Of a DNA stretch of 10,164 nucleotides, positions 1-7,599 are shown piece by piece. The position numbers were made by a program, and so were the translations under genes. Under the pieces are notes generated by a model. The model was not told the origin of the DNA, did no database searches, and saw only the letters and a list, made by a program, of their open reading frames with translations. Position 1 is the first letter of the stretch, and every line of letters starts with the position of its first letter. The stretch is from Betaproteobacteria bacterium (lineage in GTDB: Bacteria; Pseudomonadota; Gammaproteobacteria; Burkholderiales; SG8-39): assembly GCA_005882235.1 (NCBI GenBank), contig VBCT01000037.1, positions 1 to 10,164 of the forward strand, given 5' to 3'.

Positions 1-1
1 C

Positions 2-1045
2 TGGAAGCAGGCCGCCGGCGAGGTGGTGTTCTCGCATTTCACCAAGGAGGAGGACCGTGACGTCCTGCCGAGTCCGCTCATCGCCGACCTCCCCGAGAAG
101 CCGGTCGAGATTCCTGCCTTCTCGAAGCTGCGCGACGTGATCTTCGCTTCCAGGAAAACCGAGACTCTTCAAGATCGCGTAGCGCCCGCCGTCAGGGAGA
201 AACAGGTGCGCGGCGGCACGCGCGTTCTCTCCGACCAGGCCGCGTGCCCGTTCCGCGCCTTCGCGCGCCACCGCCTGCACGCCGAGGAGCTCGAGGAGCC
301 CGCCGAAGGCCTCGACGCCTCGAAGCGCGACAAGCTCGTGCACCTCTTGATGCAGAACGTCTGGGACGAGCTGAAGGACTCCACCGCGCTGCAGGGCGAC
401 CTCTCGCCGGCGATCGAGCGCGCCGCCGCCGCGGCGGTAAAGGAGATGGCGGTCGAAGGCCGCTTCGCCGAGCTCGAGCGCAAGCGCCTCGCGCGCCTCG
501 GGCACGAGTGGTTCGAGAAGGTCGAGAAGGCGCGGCCGCCGTTCTCGGTCGTCTCCACCGAGGAGAAGAGGCCGATCGTCTTCAGCGGGGTGACATTCGA
601 CGCGCGCATCGACCGCATGGACCGCCTGGAGAGCGGCGGTCACGCGATCCTCGACTACAAAACGGGCGGCGGCAATCTCACCGCGAAGCGCTGGCAGGGC
701 GAGCGGCCCGACGAGCCGCAGCTCCCGCTCTACGCGGTGTCGGCGAAGGAGGAGATAACGGCGGTGGTGTTCGCGAAGTTCCGCCCGGGCGACATGCGCT
801 TCGTGGGTCTCTCGCGCGACGACAAGGCGCTGCCGAAGGTGCCGAAGGCGAAGGAGGGCTGGCAGCCGCTGCTCGCCGACTGGAAGAAGGAAGCCGAGCG
901 CCTCGGCCAGTCGTTCGCGGGCGGCGAGGCGCGCGTCGACCCGAAGAAGGACCTGATCACCTGCCGCTACTGCGGCCTGGAGACGCTGTGCCGCGTCTAC
1001 GAGAAGATCAACGTGCTCGCCGAAGAGGAGATCGAGGAGTGGTGA
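2..1045 (+). CDS. AddB-like DNA repair nuclease, C-terminal part (5' end outside window)
   Basis: This is the 3' part of a gene that is open from the window edge (frame starting at base 2); about 347 codons are visible. The product resembles the C-terminal PD-(D/E)XK nuclease domain of AddB-like repair proteins, which with an AddA helicase/nuclease process double-strand DNA ends for recombination in the cytoplasm. What I see: a first cysteine in AACPFRAF (codon 245-247) and a CRYCGLETLC cluster with cysteine codons at 962, 971 and 989 (C-x2-C-x5-C), the four-cysteine pattern of Fe-S nucleases; RIDRMDR near 605-625; the catalytic DYKTGG (Asp codon 653, Lys codon 659); and QLPLYA (Gln codon 719). 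The nuclease site looks intact. It ends in a GTGA overlap with the helicase gene, the usual partner of this family. The closest family I can name is the betaproteobacterial 'probable DNA repair protein' group (about 900 aa, AddB-related). The helicase-like N-terminal part is not visible, so family rank is less sure than the nuclease call. Confidence 0.85.
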   Translation, partial: WKQAAGEVVFSHFTKEEDRDVLPSPLIADLPEKPVEIPAFSKLRDVIFASRKTETLQDRVAPAVREKQVRGGTRVLSDQAACPFRAFARHRLHAEELEEPAEGLDASKRDKLVHLLMQNVWDELKDSTALQGDLSPAIERAAAAAVKEMAVEGRFAELERKRLARLGHEWFEKVEKARPPFSVVSTEEKRPIVFSGVTFDARIDRMDRLESGGHAILDYKTGGGNLTAKRWQGERPDEPQLPLYAVSAKEEITAVVFAKFRPGDMRFVGLSRDDKALPKVPKAKEGWQPLLADWKKEAERLGQSFAGGEARVDPKKDLITCRYCGLETLCRVYEKINVLAEEEIEEW

Positions 1046-1905
1046 AGGAGATGCGGGACGCCGCTCTGCGAGATCGCGCGCTCGATGTGCGCCGCTCTTT
1101 CACCGTCCAGGCACCTGCGGGCTCCGGAAAAACGGAGCTGCTGGTTCGTCGCTTTTTGAAATTGCTTTCTACAGTAAAACAACCGGAAGAAATCCTCGCG
1201 ATCACCTTCACCAAGAAGGCCGCGGCCGAGATGCGTAAGCGCATCCTCAAGGAGCTTCCCAACTCCGGCGAGATCGCGCACCGCCTTCGCATCCAGACCA
1301 TCGACGCCTTCTGCACCGCGCTCACGCGGCAGGTGCCGGTGCTGGCGCGCTTCGGCGCGCAGCCCGAGATCATCGAAGACGCGAGCGAGCTCTACCTCGA
1401 AGCGGCGGCGCGCGTCTTCAAGGAGTTCAATCCCGCTAGCGAGAAGCTGCTCGCGCACCTCGACAACGACATTCCCAAGGCGACCCGGCTCCTCGCCGAC
1501 CGGCTGAAGGATCGCGATCGCTGGCTACGCAAGACCGGCGAGGCGCCGACGCGGGCTGAGCTGGAAGCGACGCTCGCGGCCGAGAGAGAACGCCTCCTGC
1601 GGAAAGCGAAGGCGCTCTTCCCGGGCGCCTCGGAAGCGCTGGCGCGCGGCGTTCTCCGCAAGGACGGCCAGTGGCTGCAGCGGCCGGCCGCGCCGGAGCA
1701 CCTGAAGAAGGTCCCGGGCCTGCGCGAGGCGCTCTTCGCCGTCTGCAACCTGCCGCCGGCGGAATACGACGACCGGCAATGGGAGGCGCTGGAAGCGATC
1801 CTCGCGCTTCTCAAGCCCGCCGTCGCGCACCTCAAGGTGCTGTTCGGCGAGCGCGGCCAGGCACGGCGCGCTCGAGGCGCTCGGCTCGGTCGACGACCCG
1901 AGTGA
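1042..1905 (+). pseudogene. AddA-like UvrD-family helicase/nuclease, 5' part of a frameshifted gene
   Basis: This is the N-terminal helicase part of an AddA-like (UvrD/RecB superfamily 1) ATP-dependent helicase, partner of the preceding AddB-like nuclease. What I see: Walker A APAGSGKTELL (Lys codon 1129), motif Ia ITFTKKAAAEM around 1201-1233, and QTIDAFCTAL around 1291-1320, followed by the helical 1B region. At about 1858-1862 the reading frame leaves the conserved protein: it continues for some 15 arginine-rich residues and stops at TGA 1903-1905, while the homologous sequence goes on in the next frame. Start: GTG 1042 overlaps the upstream stop (GTGA). ATG 1051 is the alternative, but its AAGGAG directly abuts it with no spacing, so I prefer GTG 1042. 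Translated alone, this part would lack Walker B and all later motifs and should be inactive. Whether the break is biological or a base-calling or assembly error cannot be told from the sequence. Confidence 0.8.
1850..1870 (+). other. Frameshift point in the addA-like gene
   Basis: Up to the codons for FGERGQ (ending at 1860) the protein reads in the frame of GTG 1042. From codon CAC at 1862 (HGALEALG, then SDLLLSLDQKISH) it reads one base further on. The change equals one extra base or two missing bases. Dropping one G of the GG at 1860-1861 gives a smooth GERGQHGALEAL reading; a lost dinucleotide in a G-x-x-CAC context is equally simple. There is no slippery heptamer followed by an obvious pseudoknot, and no long homopolymer, so programmed frameshifting seems unlikely. 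Confidence 0.75.
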
Positions 1906-4030
1906 CCTGCTGCTCTCGCTCGACCAGAAGATCTCGCACGTCCTGGTCGACGAGTTCCAGGACACCTCGCTCTCGCAATTCGAGCTCCTCACCAAGCTGA
2001 CTTCCGGCTGGCAGGAGGGCGACGGGCGCACGCTGTTCCTCGTCGGCGACCCGATGCAGTCCATCTACCGCTTCCGCGAAGCGGAGGTTTCCTTGTTCTT
2101 GCGTGCAAAACACCACGGGATCGGTTCCGTTTCCCTCGAGCCGATCGAGCTCAGCACCAACCGCCGCTCGCAGGAAGGCCTCGTCGAGTGGTTCAACGCC
2201 GCCTTCCCGCGCGTCCTTCCCGCGCAGGAAGATCAAACCGCCGGCGCCGTCCCGTATCTCCCCGCCACGCCCTTCGAGCCGAAGCTCGCTGGAACCGCGG
2301 TGACCTGGCACTGCGGCTACGACCGCGAGGAGGAAGCGAAGAAGGTCGTTGCTATCGTCCGGGAGGCTTCGGGCAGCAAGGCGATCCTCGTCCGCAACCG
2401 CGCGCACCTCGACGAGATCGTGCCGGCGCTCAAGGAAGCGGGCGTGCGCTTCCGCGCCCTCGACATCGAGCAGCTCGGCGAGAAGCAGGTCGTGCAGGAC
2501 CTCTACGCCCTGACGCGCGCGCTCCTGCACCTCGGCGACCGCATCGCCTGGCTCGCGTGCCTGCGCGCGCCCTGGTGCGGCCTCACCCTCGCCGATCTCC
2601 TGCTCCTCTCGTCCGGCCGGAGCGAGGAAGGCGGCAGCGAGTACACCGGCGGCGGCGCGCTCATCTTCGACAAGATGCGCGATGTCACCCACCTCTCGGC
2701 CGATGGCCAGAAGCGCGTCGACCGCGCCCGCTCGGTCCTCGCGCCGCTGGTGAAGAACCGGCTGCGCGGTTCCCTGCGCGAGCGCGTCGAGGGCGCGTGG
2801 CTCGCACTCGGCGGCCCTGCGTGCGTCGAAAGCGAGACCGATCTCGAGGACGCCGAGATCTTCCTCGACGAGCTCGAGCGCCTTGAAGAGGCGGGCGAGG
2901 TCGACCTCGCGGCGCTCGAGGACAAGATCGACCGCCGCCTCTACGCCCAGCCCGACGTAAAGGCGGCGAAGGACGCGGTCGAGATCATGACCATCCACCG
3001 CGCCAAGGGCCTCGAGTTCGACACCGTCATCGTCCCCGGCCTCGACCGCCTGCCTCGCTCCGGCCCGAAGCCGCTCCTCGTCTGGAAGTCGCTCCTTCCC
3101 TCAGGCCTCCTCCTCGCACCGATCGACGAAACCGGCGCCGGCGAAGACCCGACATACAAGTATGTCCGCGAGCTCGACAAGGAAGCCGACGACATCGAGG
3201 CCGGCCGCCTCTTCTACGTCGCCGCCACTCGCGCCAGGCAGCGCCTGCACCTCCTCGCCTGCGCGAAGGCCGACGAAGACCTGAGGCCCAAGGAGCCCTC
3301 GAAGCGCTCCCTTCTCGCGAAGATCTGGTGGCAAGCGCGCGAGCACTTCGGCGAAGCGCCCGCCGATGCGATCGCCGAGCCGGAGCGCATGCCGATCCAC
3401 GATGTACTGCATCGCCTTCCGGCCGGCCTCCCTTTACCGAAGGCGCCTGCTTCAGTGAAGTGGACGGCGCCGGACGAGGGACGGCAGGAAGAGGAGATCG
3501 AGTTCTCATGGGCCGGAGAAACGGCGCGTCATGTCGGAACGATCGTGCATCGCTGGCTGCAGCGCATCGCCGATGATGAGTTGCGCACGTGGGACGCCAC
3601 GCGCATCGACGCGCTTAGGAGCCGCTTTGCAAAGGAACTCGAGCGGCGTGGCATTCCGCCGCGCGACCTGAAGGCTTCCACCGAGCAGGTCAGCGTTGCC
3701 CTGAAGAACGCGATCTCGGACGAACGCGGTCGCTGGGTTCTCGGTCCGCATCCCGAAGCACGCAGCGAGCATCGCATCCGCGTGGCAAGCGCTGCCGGGG
3801 CGAATACCTACATCGTGGATCGCATCTTCCGCACGGCGGAGGATGTGCGGTGGATCGTTGACTACAAGACCAGCCGGCACGAGGGCGCCGACCGCGAGGG
3901 CTTCCTCGACAGGGAGCAGGGTCGCTACCGCGCGCAGCTCGAGGCCTATGCACACGCGCTCGCATCCGGAGACGCGATGCTTGGGCTCTACTTCCCGGTT
4001 CTCGCCGCCTGGAGACAGTGGCGGCAGTGA
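1862..4030 (+). pseudogene. AddA-like helicase/nuclease, 3' part of the same frameshifted gene
   Basis: This continues the helicase in the +1-shifted frame; without the break the whole protein would be about 990 aa. What I see in order: Walker B VLVDEFQDTS (Asp/Glu codons 1949/1952), motif III FLVGDPMQSIYRF (about 2036-2074), motif IV with STNRRSQEG (about 2153-2180), motif V IMTIHRAKGLEFDTV (about 2984-3028), motif VI FYVAATRARQRLHLL (about 3212-3256), then a C-terminal RecB-type nuclease domain with GTIVHRWL, DYKTSRHEG (about 3860-3886) and RYRAQLEAYA (about 3926-3955). The helicase and nuclease residues look intact, so the break must be recent or an artefact. The first in-frame ATG (2054) is the methionine inside motif III and has no meaning as a start. 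AddA-like enzymes unwind DNA ends and cut one strand with their own nuclease. The stop at 4028-4030 overlaps the next gene's GTG. Confidence 0.8.
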
Positions 4031-4893
4031 TAGAAATCAGCACGGCGCTCGCGCTCCTTGCCTCGGCGTTTCTCGGCACCGCGGTGGTGATCGCGAACGT
4101 CGGTCTTCGCTACCTGGACCCCGCGCGCGGCGCTCTCGTCAGCATTCCCTCGACGACGCTGTTCTTCTGGCTGCTCGCGCTGTTCCTCTTTCGCGGCGAG
4201 GGTTGGAACGCGACGGCGTTCGCGACATTCGCCGTCGTTGGGCTGATTTTTCCCGCGCTGGTGACCTTTCTCAACTTTGCGTCGAACCGCCTCACGGGAC
4301 CGACCGTCGCCGGGACGATCTCGAGCACGACGCCGCTGTTCGCCGTGCTCGGCGCGTTGCTTTTTCTCGGCGAGCCTCTTTCTCCTGCCGCGGCGGCGGG
4401 GACGGCGGCGATCGTTCTCGGCGTCGTCGCGCTGACTGCGCGCGGCGCTGACCGGCCGCGCGTATGGGCTGCGTGGGTGATCTTGCTACCGCTCGCGGGT
4501 GCCGCGATCCGAGGCGGAGCGCAGGCTGCCGTAAAAGGGGGACTCGCGCTGTGGCCAGATCCCTTCGTCGCGGCGCTGGTCGGCTACACCGTGTCGTCGG
4601 CGACGATCTTTGCCGGGAACCGCGCCTTCGTCCCTCGCACGAGCACGCCTCTCGACCGGCGCGGTATCCTCTGGTTCATGGCCGTCGGAATCTGTAACGG
4701 TGTCGGGGTGCTTGCGATGTACGCGGCGTTGAACCGCGGGCAGGTGAGCGTCGTCTCGCCGCTGGTTGCGACCTACCCGCTTTTCACGCTCGCGCTGTCC
4801 GCACTCTTCCTTCGCGAGGAAAAGTTCGGCGCGCGCGTGCTGCTCGGGGTCGCGCTCACGGTGGCGGGCGTCGTCGTATTGGCGCGCACCTGA
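4027..4893 (+). CDS. EamA/DMT-superfamily membrane transporter
   Basis: This is an inner-membrane protein of about 288 aa, the normal size for a ten-helix drug/metabolite transporter made of two EamA repeats. Repeat one covers about residues 1-125 and ends in GTISSTTPLFAVLGALLFLG and a further helix. Repeat two covers about 140-288 and ends in VVSPLVATYPLFTLALSALF, LREEKFGARVLLG and a last helix. These repeated 'SPL...P-F..L.A.-FL-E' blocks are the EamA signature. Family members export or import small metabolites such as amino acids or purines; the substrate cannot be read from this sequence. Start: GTG 4027 gives a GTGA overlap with the helicase stop, with GGAGA at 4011-4015 eleven bases upstream. 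GTG 4018 in the same frame adds three residues but would have only two bases of spacing. The overlap suggests coupling to the repair genes, although no functional link is evident. Confidence 0.88.
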   Translation: MIEISTALALLASAFLGTAVVIANVGLRYLDPARGALVSIPSTTLFFWLLALFLFRGEGWNATAFATFAVVGLIFPALVTFLNFASNRLTGPTVAGTISSTTPLFAVLGALLFLGEPLSPAAAAGTAAIVLGVVALTARGADRPRVWAAWVILLPLAGAAIRGGAQAAVKGGLALWPDPFVAALVGYTVSSATIFAGNRAFVPRTSTPLDRRGILWFMAVGICNGVGVLAMYAALNRGQVSVVSPLVATYPLFTLALSALFLREEKFGARVLLGVALTVAGVVVLART

Positions 4894-4901
4894 GCGCGCG
4901 A

Positions 4902-5873
4902 ATGCATTCTATGAACCTTCTGAAAGGATTTGGTGTGCAGCGGTTTAGTGCGATCAGTGTTCTATCCCTATGTGCGTTCGTGCCTGTCTGCGCGGGCCAG
5001 ACGCTCGATCCCGCAGCCAATCGACAGGAACAATTGCGGCGAATGCAGGCGGCGCCGAAACGCGGGCTACTTTATGAAGCATCGTTTGAAAAAAACCTTG
5101 TCTACGTATTTGGCACGCTTCACGTCGGCAAGGCCGAATTTTATCCGCTTAATGTGGCGACCATCCGTGCGTTGAGCAGTTCGGCGTTTCTCGTCGTCGA
5201 AGCGGACATACTGGACCAAGCCGCCGTCGCGAAGCAGATAGCAGAATTGACCATGTTGCCGTCCTCTTCGAGTCTCGACCGGTACGTCACACCGATATTG
5301 ATGAACAAGGTGACGCGACTCTTGGAAAAATATCAATTTCCTAAAGAGCGCGCCGTCCAGATGAAGCCGTGGATGCTCGCCTCAACCCTTGCTGCGCTTG
5401 AAGCAAAGCATTCGGGTTACGATTCCGGTTGGGCTACGGAAGCTTTTTTGCTCGGCTTTGCCAAGGCGCAAAAAAAACCCGTTATTGAAATGGAAGGGCT
5501 GTCCTTCCAGTTCGAGATTTTCAACAGACTCTCTGCTCACGAACAACTGGCGTTTCTGGAGCAAACGATAGACGAGATCGAAAAAGGTTCTGTGGAGAGG
5601 CGCACAACGGCCCTTGCCGACGCGTGGGCGCGCGCTAGCGCTGTCGACCTGGAAAAAGTGCGGCAAGAACTGCGGCAGTCTCAATCAACCTTTGGCAAGT
5701 TCTTCAGCACCAAAATGCTAGATGAGCGCAACGTGACCATGGCGGCATATGTCGACGATTATCTTCACTCCGGCAAACCGCACTTCGTTGCCGTGGGCGT
5801 GCTTCATTTGGTCGGCGAGAAAAATATCGTTGATCTGCTCAAAGGACGCGGCTATCTAGTTCGCGAATTGTAG
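4902..5873 (+). CDS. TraB/GumN family protein, predicted exported
   Basis: The gene encodes a TraB/GumN-domain protein of 312-323 aa. What I see: a hydrophobic leader ending near VCAGQT (signal peptide, likely export to the periplasm), then LYEASF, VYVFGTLHVG (GxxH with His codon 5121), FLVVEADI (Glu codon 5199), and at the C-terminus FVAVGVLHLVGEKN (second GxxH, His codon 5805) followed by VDLLKGRGYLV. These paired GxxH motifs are shared with the Tiki metalloproteases, which bind metal through them, so a metal-dependent hydrolase activity is possible; most bacterial members have no assigned function. Start is uncertain: ATG 4902 or ATG 4911 give a longer, poorly basic leader, while GTG 4935 has AAAGGA (4923-4928) six bases upstream and gives a compact signal peptide beginning M-Q-R-F. 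I favour GTG 4935 slightly. Base composition is lower in GC than the flanks (for example 25 of 60 bases at 5281-5340), hinting at transfer. Confidence 0.85.
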   Translation: MHSMNLLKGFGVQRFSAISVLSLCAFVPVCAGQTLDPAANRQEQLRRMQAAPKRGLLYEASFEKNLVYVFGTLHVGKAEFYPLNVATIRALSSSAFLVVEADILDQAAVAKQIAELTMLPSSSSLDRYVTPILMNKVTRLLEKYQFPKERAVQMKPWMLASTLAALEAKHSGYDSGWATEAFLLGFAKAQKKPVIEMEGLSFQFEIFNRLSAHEQLAFLEQTIDEIEKGSVERRTTALADAWARASAVDLEKVRQELRQSQSTFGKFFSTKMLDERNVTMAAYVDDYLHSGKPHFVAVGVLHLVGEKNIVDLLKGRGYLVREL

Positions 5874-5897
5874 GAAACGGATACGCGGCGTCTTGAG

Positions 5898-7142
5898 TTA
5901 TTCGAGGTACTTCGCCGCCGGCACGTCGCGCGAATACTGCGGCCCGGCGATGAACTCCTTCGGGTCGTAGGTCCAGAACTGGCTCACGCCGGGATAGGTG
6001 GCGATGGTGGTGTTGACGAGCTGGCCGTCCCTGCGCTCGACTCTGCGGATGTAGATGTTGAGGATGGGCTTGCCGTACTCGCCGAGGCGGATCGGTCCCA
6101 TCGGCCCGTGGTCGAGCTTCACTTCATGCAGCGCTCGGATGAACGCGGGCTTGTCCTCGAATCTGCCCTTGACGCGTTTCATCGCCTCCTCGAGCCACAG
6201 GCCCGCGGTGTAGGTGCCGGCAGTGTAGAAGCCGGGCGTCACCTTGTACTCGCCTTGGATCGACTCGACGAAGCGCTTGTTGTCGGGCGTGTTGCGGTCC
6301 ACCGTGTACCAGCTCGCCGAGTACACACCGAGCGCCTCGTCGCCCATGTTCTTGAGGATGCCCTCGTCGACGAAGGTCGGGTTGCCGAACAGCGGCAGCT
6401 TCAGCCCGTATTCCTTGTAGGCGCGCAGGAAACGCAGCGGGTTCGAGCCGGCGAAGCCGGCGTAGATACCGTCGACGTTGGTCTTGAGCTGGCCGATGAA
6501 CGACCCGTAGTCGGGAACGTTGAGCGGGGGCCAGAGCTTCTGCACGATGCGCCCGCCGTCGTCCTCGAATACGCGGTGGAAACCCGCAGCGCCCTCGTGG
6601 CCATAGGTGAAGTCGTCCGCGATCATCGCGATGCGCTTCAAGCCGAGCTTCTTCGCGGCGAAGTCGCCGAGCGCGTACATCGGCTGCGCCGCCGTGCCGT
6701 ACACGTGGATGACGTAGTCGCTCTGCTTCCTCTGCGCGAGGTCGTTCTGCGCCGCCGAGGTCGGCGTGATCAGCGGCACTTTCGACTGCAGCATGTAATC
6801 GTCGATCGCGAGCGCCTCGAAGGTGGCGAGCGGCCCGATGATCACGTGGACCTTTTCGCGCTCGACGAGCTCCTGGGTTTTCGTCTTTGCGAGAGCGGGC
6901 TGCCCGGCCGTGTCGGCGAAGATGATGTCGACCTTGCGTCCTGCGAAGGCGTAGTTGCGCTCCTTCAGAAGCAGGTTGATGCCTTCCTCCATCTGCCGGC
7001 CGCCCGCGGCGAGCGGCCCGGTGCGCACGGTGAGGAAGCCCACGCGCAGGTTTTCGCTCTGGGCGACGGCTTCGTTCGACGGCAGGGACAAGGCGCAAAC
7101 GAGCGCGGCGAGAGTCGACAGCAGCCGGCGTGGCAGTTTCAT
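5898..7142 (-). CDS. Branched-chain amino acid-type ABC transporter substrate-binding protein (Peripla_BP_6)
   Basis: This is a periplasmic binding protein of 414 aa with the type I two-lobe fold of LivJ/LivK-like proteins. Such proteins deliver amino acids, amides, urea or aromatic acids to an inner-membrane ABC permease. What I see: signal peptide (MKLPRRLL, a hydrophobic stretch, AVA-QS cleavage near residue 27), then LRVGFLTVRTGPLAAGG, INLLLKERNY, VHVIIGPLATFEALAI, VPLITPTSAAQND, RIAMIADDFTYGHEG, VDGIYAGFAGSNPLRFLRAY, and a C-terminal half with GVYSASWYTVD and TAGTYTAGLWLEEAM, all in the expected family order. Start: ATG at 7142-7140 has AGGAG (7152-7148 on this strand) five bases upstream and opens directly into the signal peptide; a longer in-frame start at 7307 would add 55 residues that look non-protein. 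It converges on the TraB gene with only 24 bases between stops. No permease or ATPase gene is adjacent, so it is an orphan binding protein here. The ligand is unknown. Confidence 0.92.
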   Translation of the reverse strand: MKLPRRLLSTLAALVCALSLPSNEAVAQSENLRVGFLTVRTGPLAAGGRQMEEGINLLLKERNYAFAGRKVDIIFADTAGQPALAKTKTQELVEREKVHVIIGPLATFEALAIDDYMLQSKVPLITPTSAAQNDLAQRKQSDYVIHVYGTAAQPMYALGDFAAKKLGLKRIAMIADDFTYGHEGAAGFHRVFEDDGGRIVQKLWPPLNVPDYGSFIGQLKTNVDGIYAGFAGSNPLRFLRAYKEYGLKLPLFGNPTFVDEGILKNMGDEALGVYSASWYTVDRNTPDNKRFVESIQGEYKVTPGFYTAGTYTAGLWLEEAMKRVKGRFEDKPAFIRALHEVKLDHGPMGPIRLGEYGKPILNIYIRRVERRDGQLVNTTIATYPGVSQFWTYDPKEFIAGPQYSRDVPAAKYLE

Positions 7143-7147
7143 GATTT

Positions 7148-7152
7148 CTCCT
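7148..7152 (-). promoter_or_regulatory. Ribosome binding site of the binding-protein gene
   Basis: AGGAG on the minus strand lies five bases before ATG 7142. It decides the start in favour of the 414-aa protein with a clean signal peptide. Confidence 0.8.
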
Positions 7153-7200
7153 GATGGTTCCGGCAGTGATTGTTCGAGTCGCGGGTATCCTAACAGCATC

Positions 7201-7356
7201 GGCCTCGCCGGAGGATCGGCGACCGTGGGCGCGCCGCCCGCGATCGCGAACGCGGTCGTCGACGCGCTGCGGCATCTCGGCGTGACGCACCTCGATATCC
7301 CGATCACGCCGGAAAAGGTGTGGACGATCCTGAAGAATAAGGGCGTGGCGGAGTAA
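7201..7356 (+). pseudogene. Remnant: C-terminal end of a molybdenum hydroxylase (CoxL/xanthine dehydrogenase type) large subunit
   Basis: About 51 codons up to TAA 7354-7356 read as the last residues of a molybdopterin-binding large subunit of the CoxL/xanthine dehydrogenase family: GGSATVGAPPAIANAVVDAL, then LGVTHLDIPITPEKVW, then a short lysine-rich tail. In this family the intact C-terminus typically reads like G-x-x-GAPPAI-NAV-DAL---LG----D-P-TPE-VW, and intact proteins are some 750-800 aa. Upstream of about 7200 the frame no longer looks like that family: it runs into the 5' leader and coding region of the opposite-strand binding-protein gene. The rest of the gene is therefore missing. 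I read this as a decayed or truncated gene left by a deletion or rearrangement. A short standalone gene is less likely, because no start codon with a ribosome binding site precedes it. Confidence 0.7.
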
Positions 7357-7363
7357 CACCTGA

Positions 7364-7380
7364 CGGCGGAACCCCCGCCG
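7364..7380 (+). terminator. Small GC hairpin after the molybdenum-hydroxylase remnant
   Basis: CGGCGG (7364-7369) and CCGCCG (7375-7380) can form a six-base-pair GC stem with a five-base loop, eight bases after the remnant's stop. Only short runs of T follow, so it is a weak terminator candidate, possibly the old gene's own. Confidence 0.3.
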
Positions 7381-7589
7381 CCTCGCGTTTCGTTTCGTAC
7401 ACGCGGAGATCACCCGCCCGCCTGCCCTGATCCATTCGGCTCATGGAGTCGGCTTCTGGGGAAATGTGCCAGTCGTATGCTCGCCCCAAGCGAGGGTTGT
7501 CGCAGCCAGATGTCGAAGTGGGGAGCCCATGTTCGAAGCGCGGTTCGCCGGCGAGAACGAACTCGCGAAGCTCCCCCTGTTGCTCCTCC

Positions 7590-7593
7590 AGGA
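7590..7593 (+). promoter_or_regulatory. Ribosome binding site supporting the GTG 7600 start of the kinase
   Basis: AGGA lies six bases before GTG 7600. No comparable site stands at normal distance before the upstream in-frame ATG 7477, so the shorter start is preferred. Confidence 0.5.
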
Positions 7594-7599
7594 ACCTCG

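Noticed and set aside
1855..1870. Programmed frameshift in the helicase gene
   Set aside because: I see no slippery heptamer or obvious stimulatory structure, and the 5' product would end before Walker B, so it would serve no evident purpose.
1832..2998. Open frame of 388 codons on the minus strand across the helicase gene
   Set aside because: It is the mirror of the helicase codons and rich in Ala, Arg, Glu and Leu, without a recognisable domain. The plus strand carries the helicase motifs.
5874..5897. Shared terminator between the convergent TraB and binding-protein genes
   Set aside because: The 24 bases between the stops contain no inverted repeat of useful length and no T-run.
6108..7154. 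Open frame of 348 codons on the plus strand across the binding-protein gene
   Set aside because: The minus-strand protein has a signal peptide, a ribosome binding site and family motifs; the plus-strand reading is a low-complexity mix of Arg, Glu, Val and Leu.
7477..7599. N-terminal extension of the kinase from ATG 7477
   Set aside because: The 41 added residues are Arg/Pro-rich without domain character and lack a clear ribosome binding site. GTG 7600 has AGGA at good spacing.
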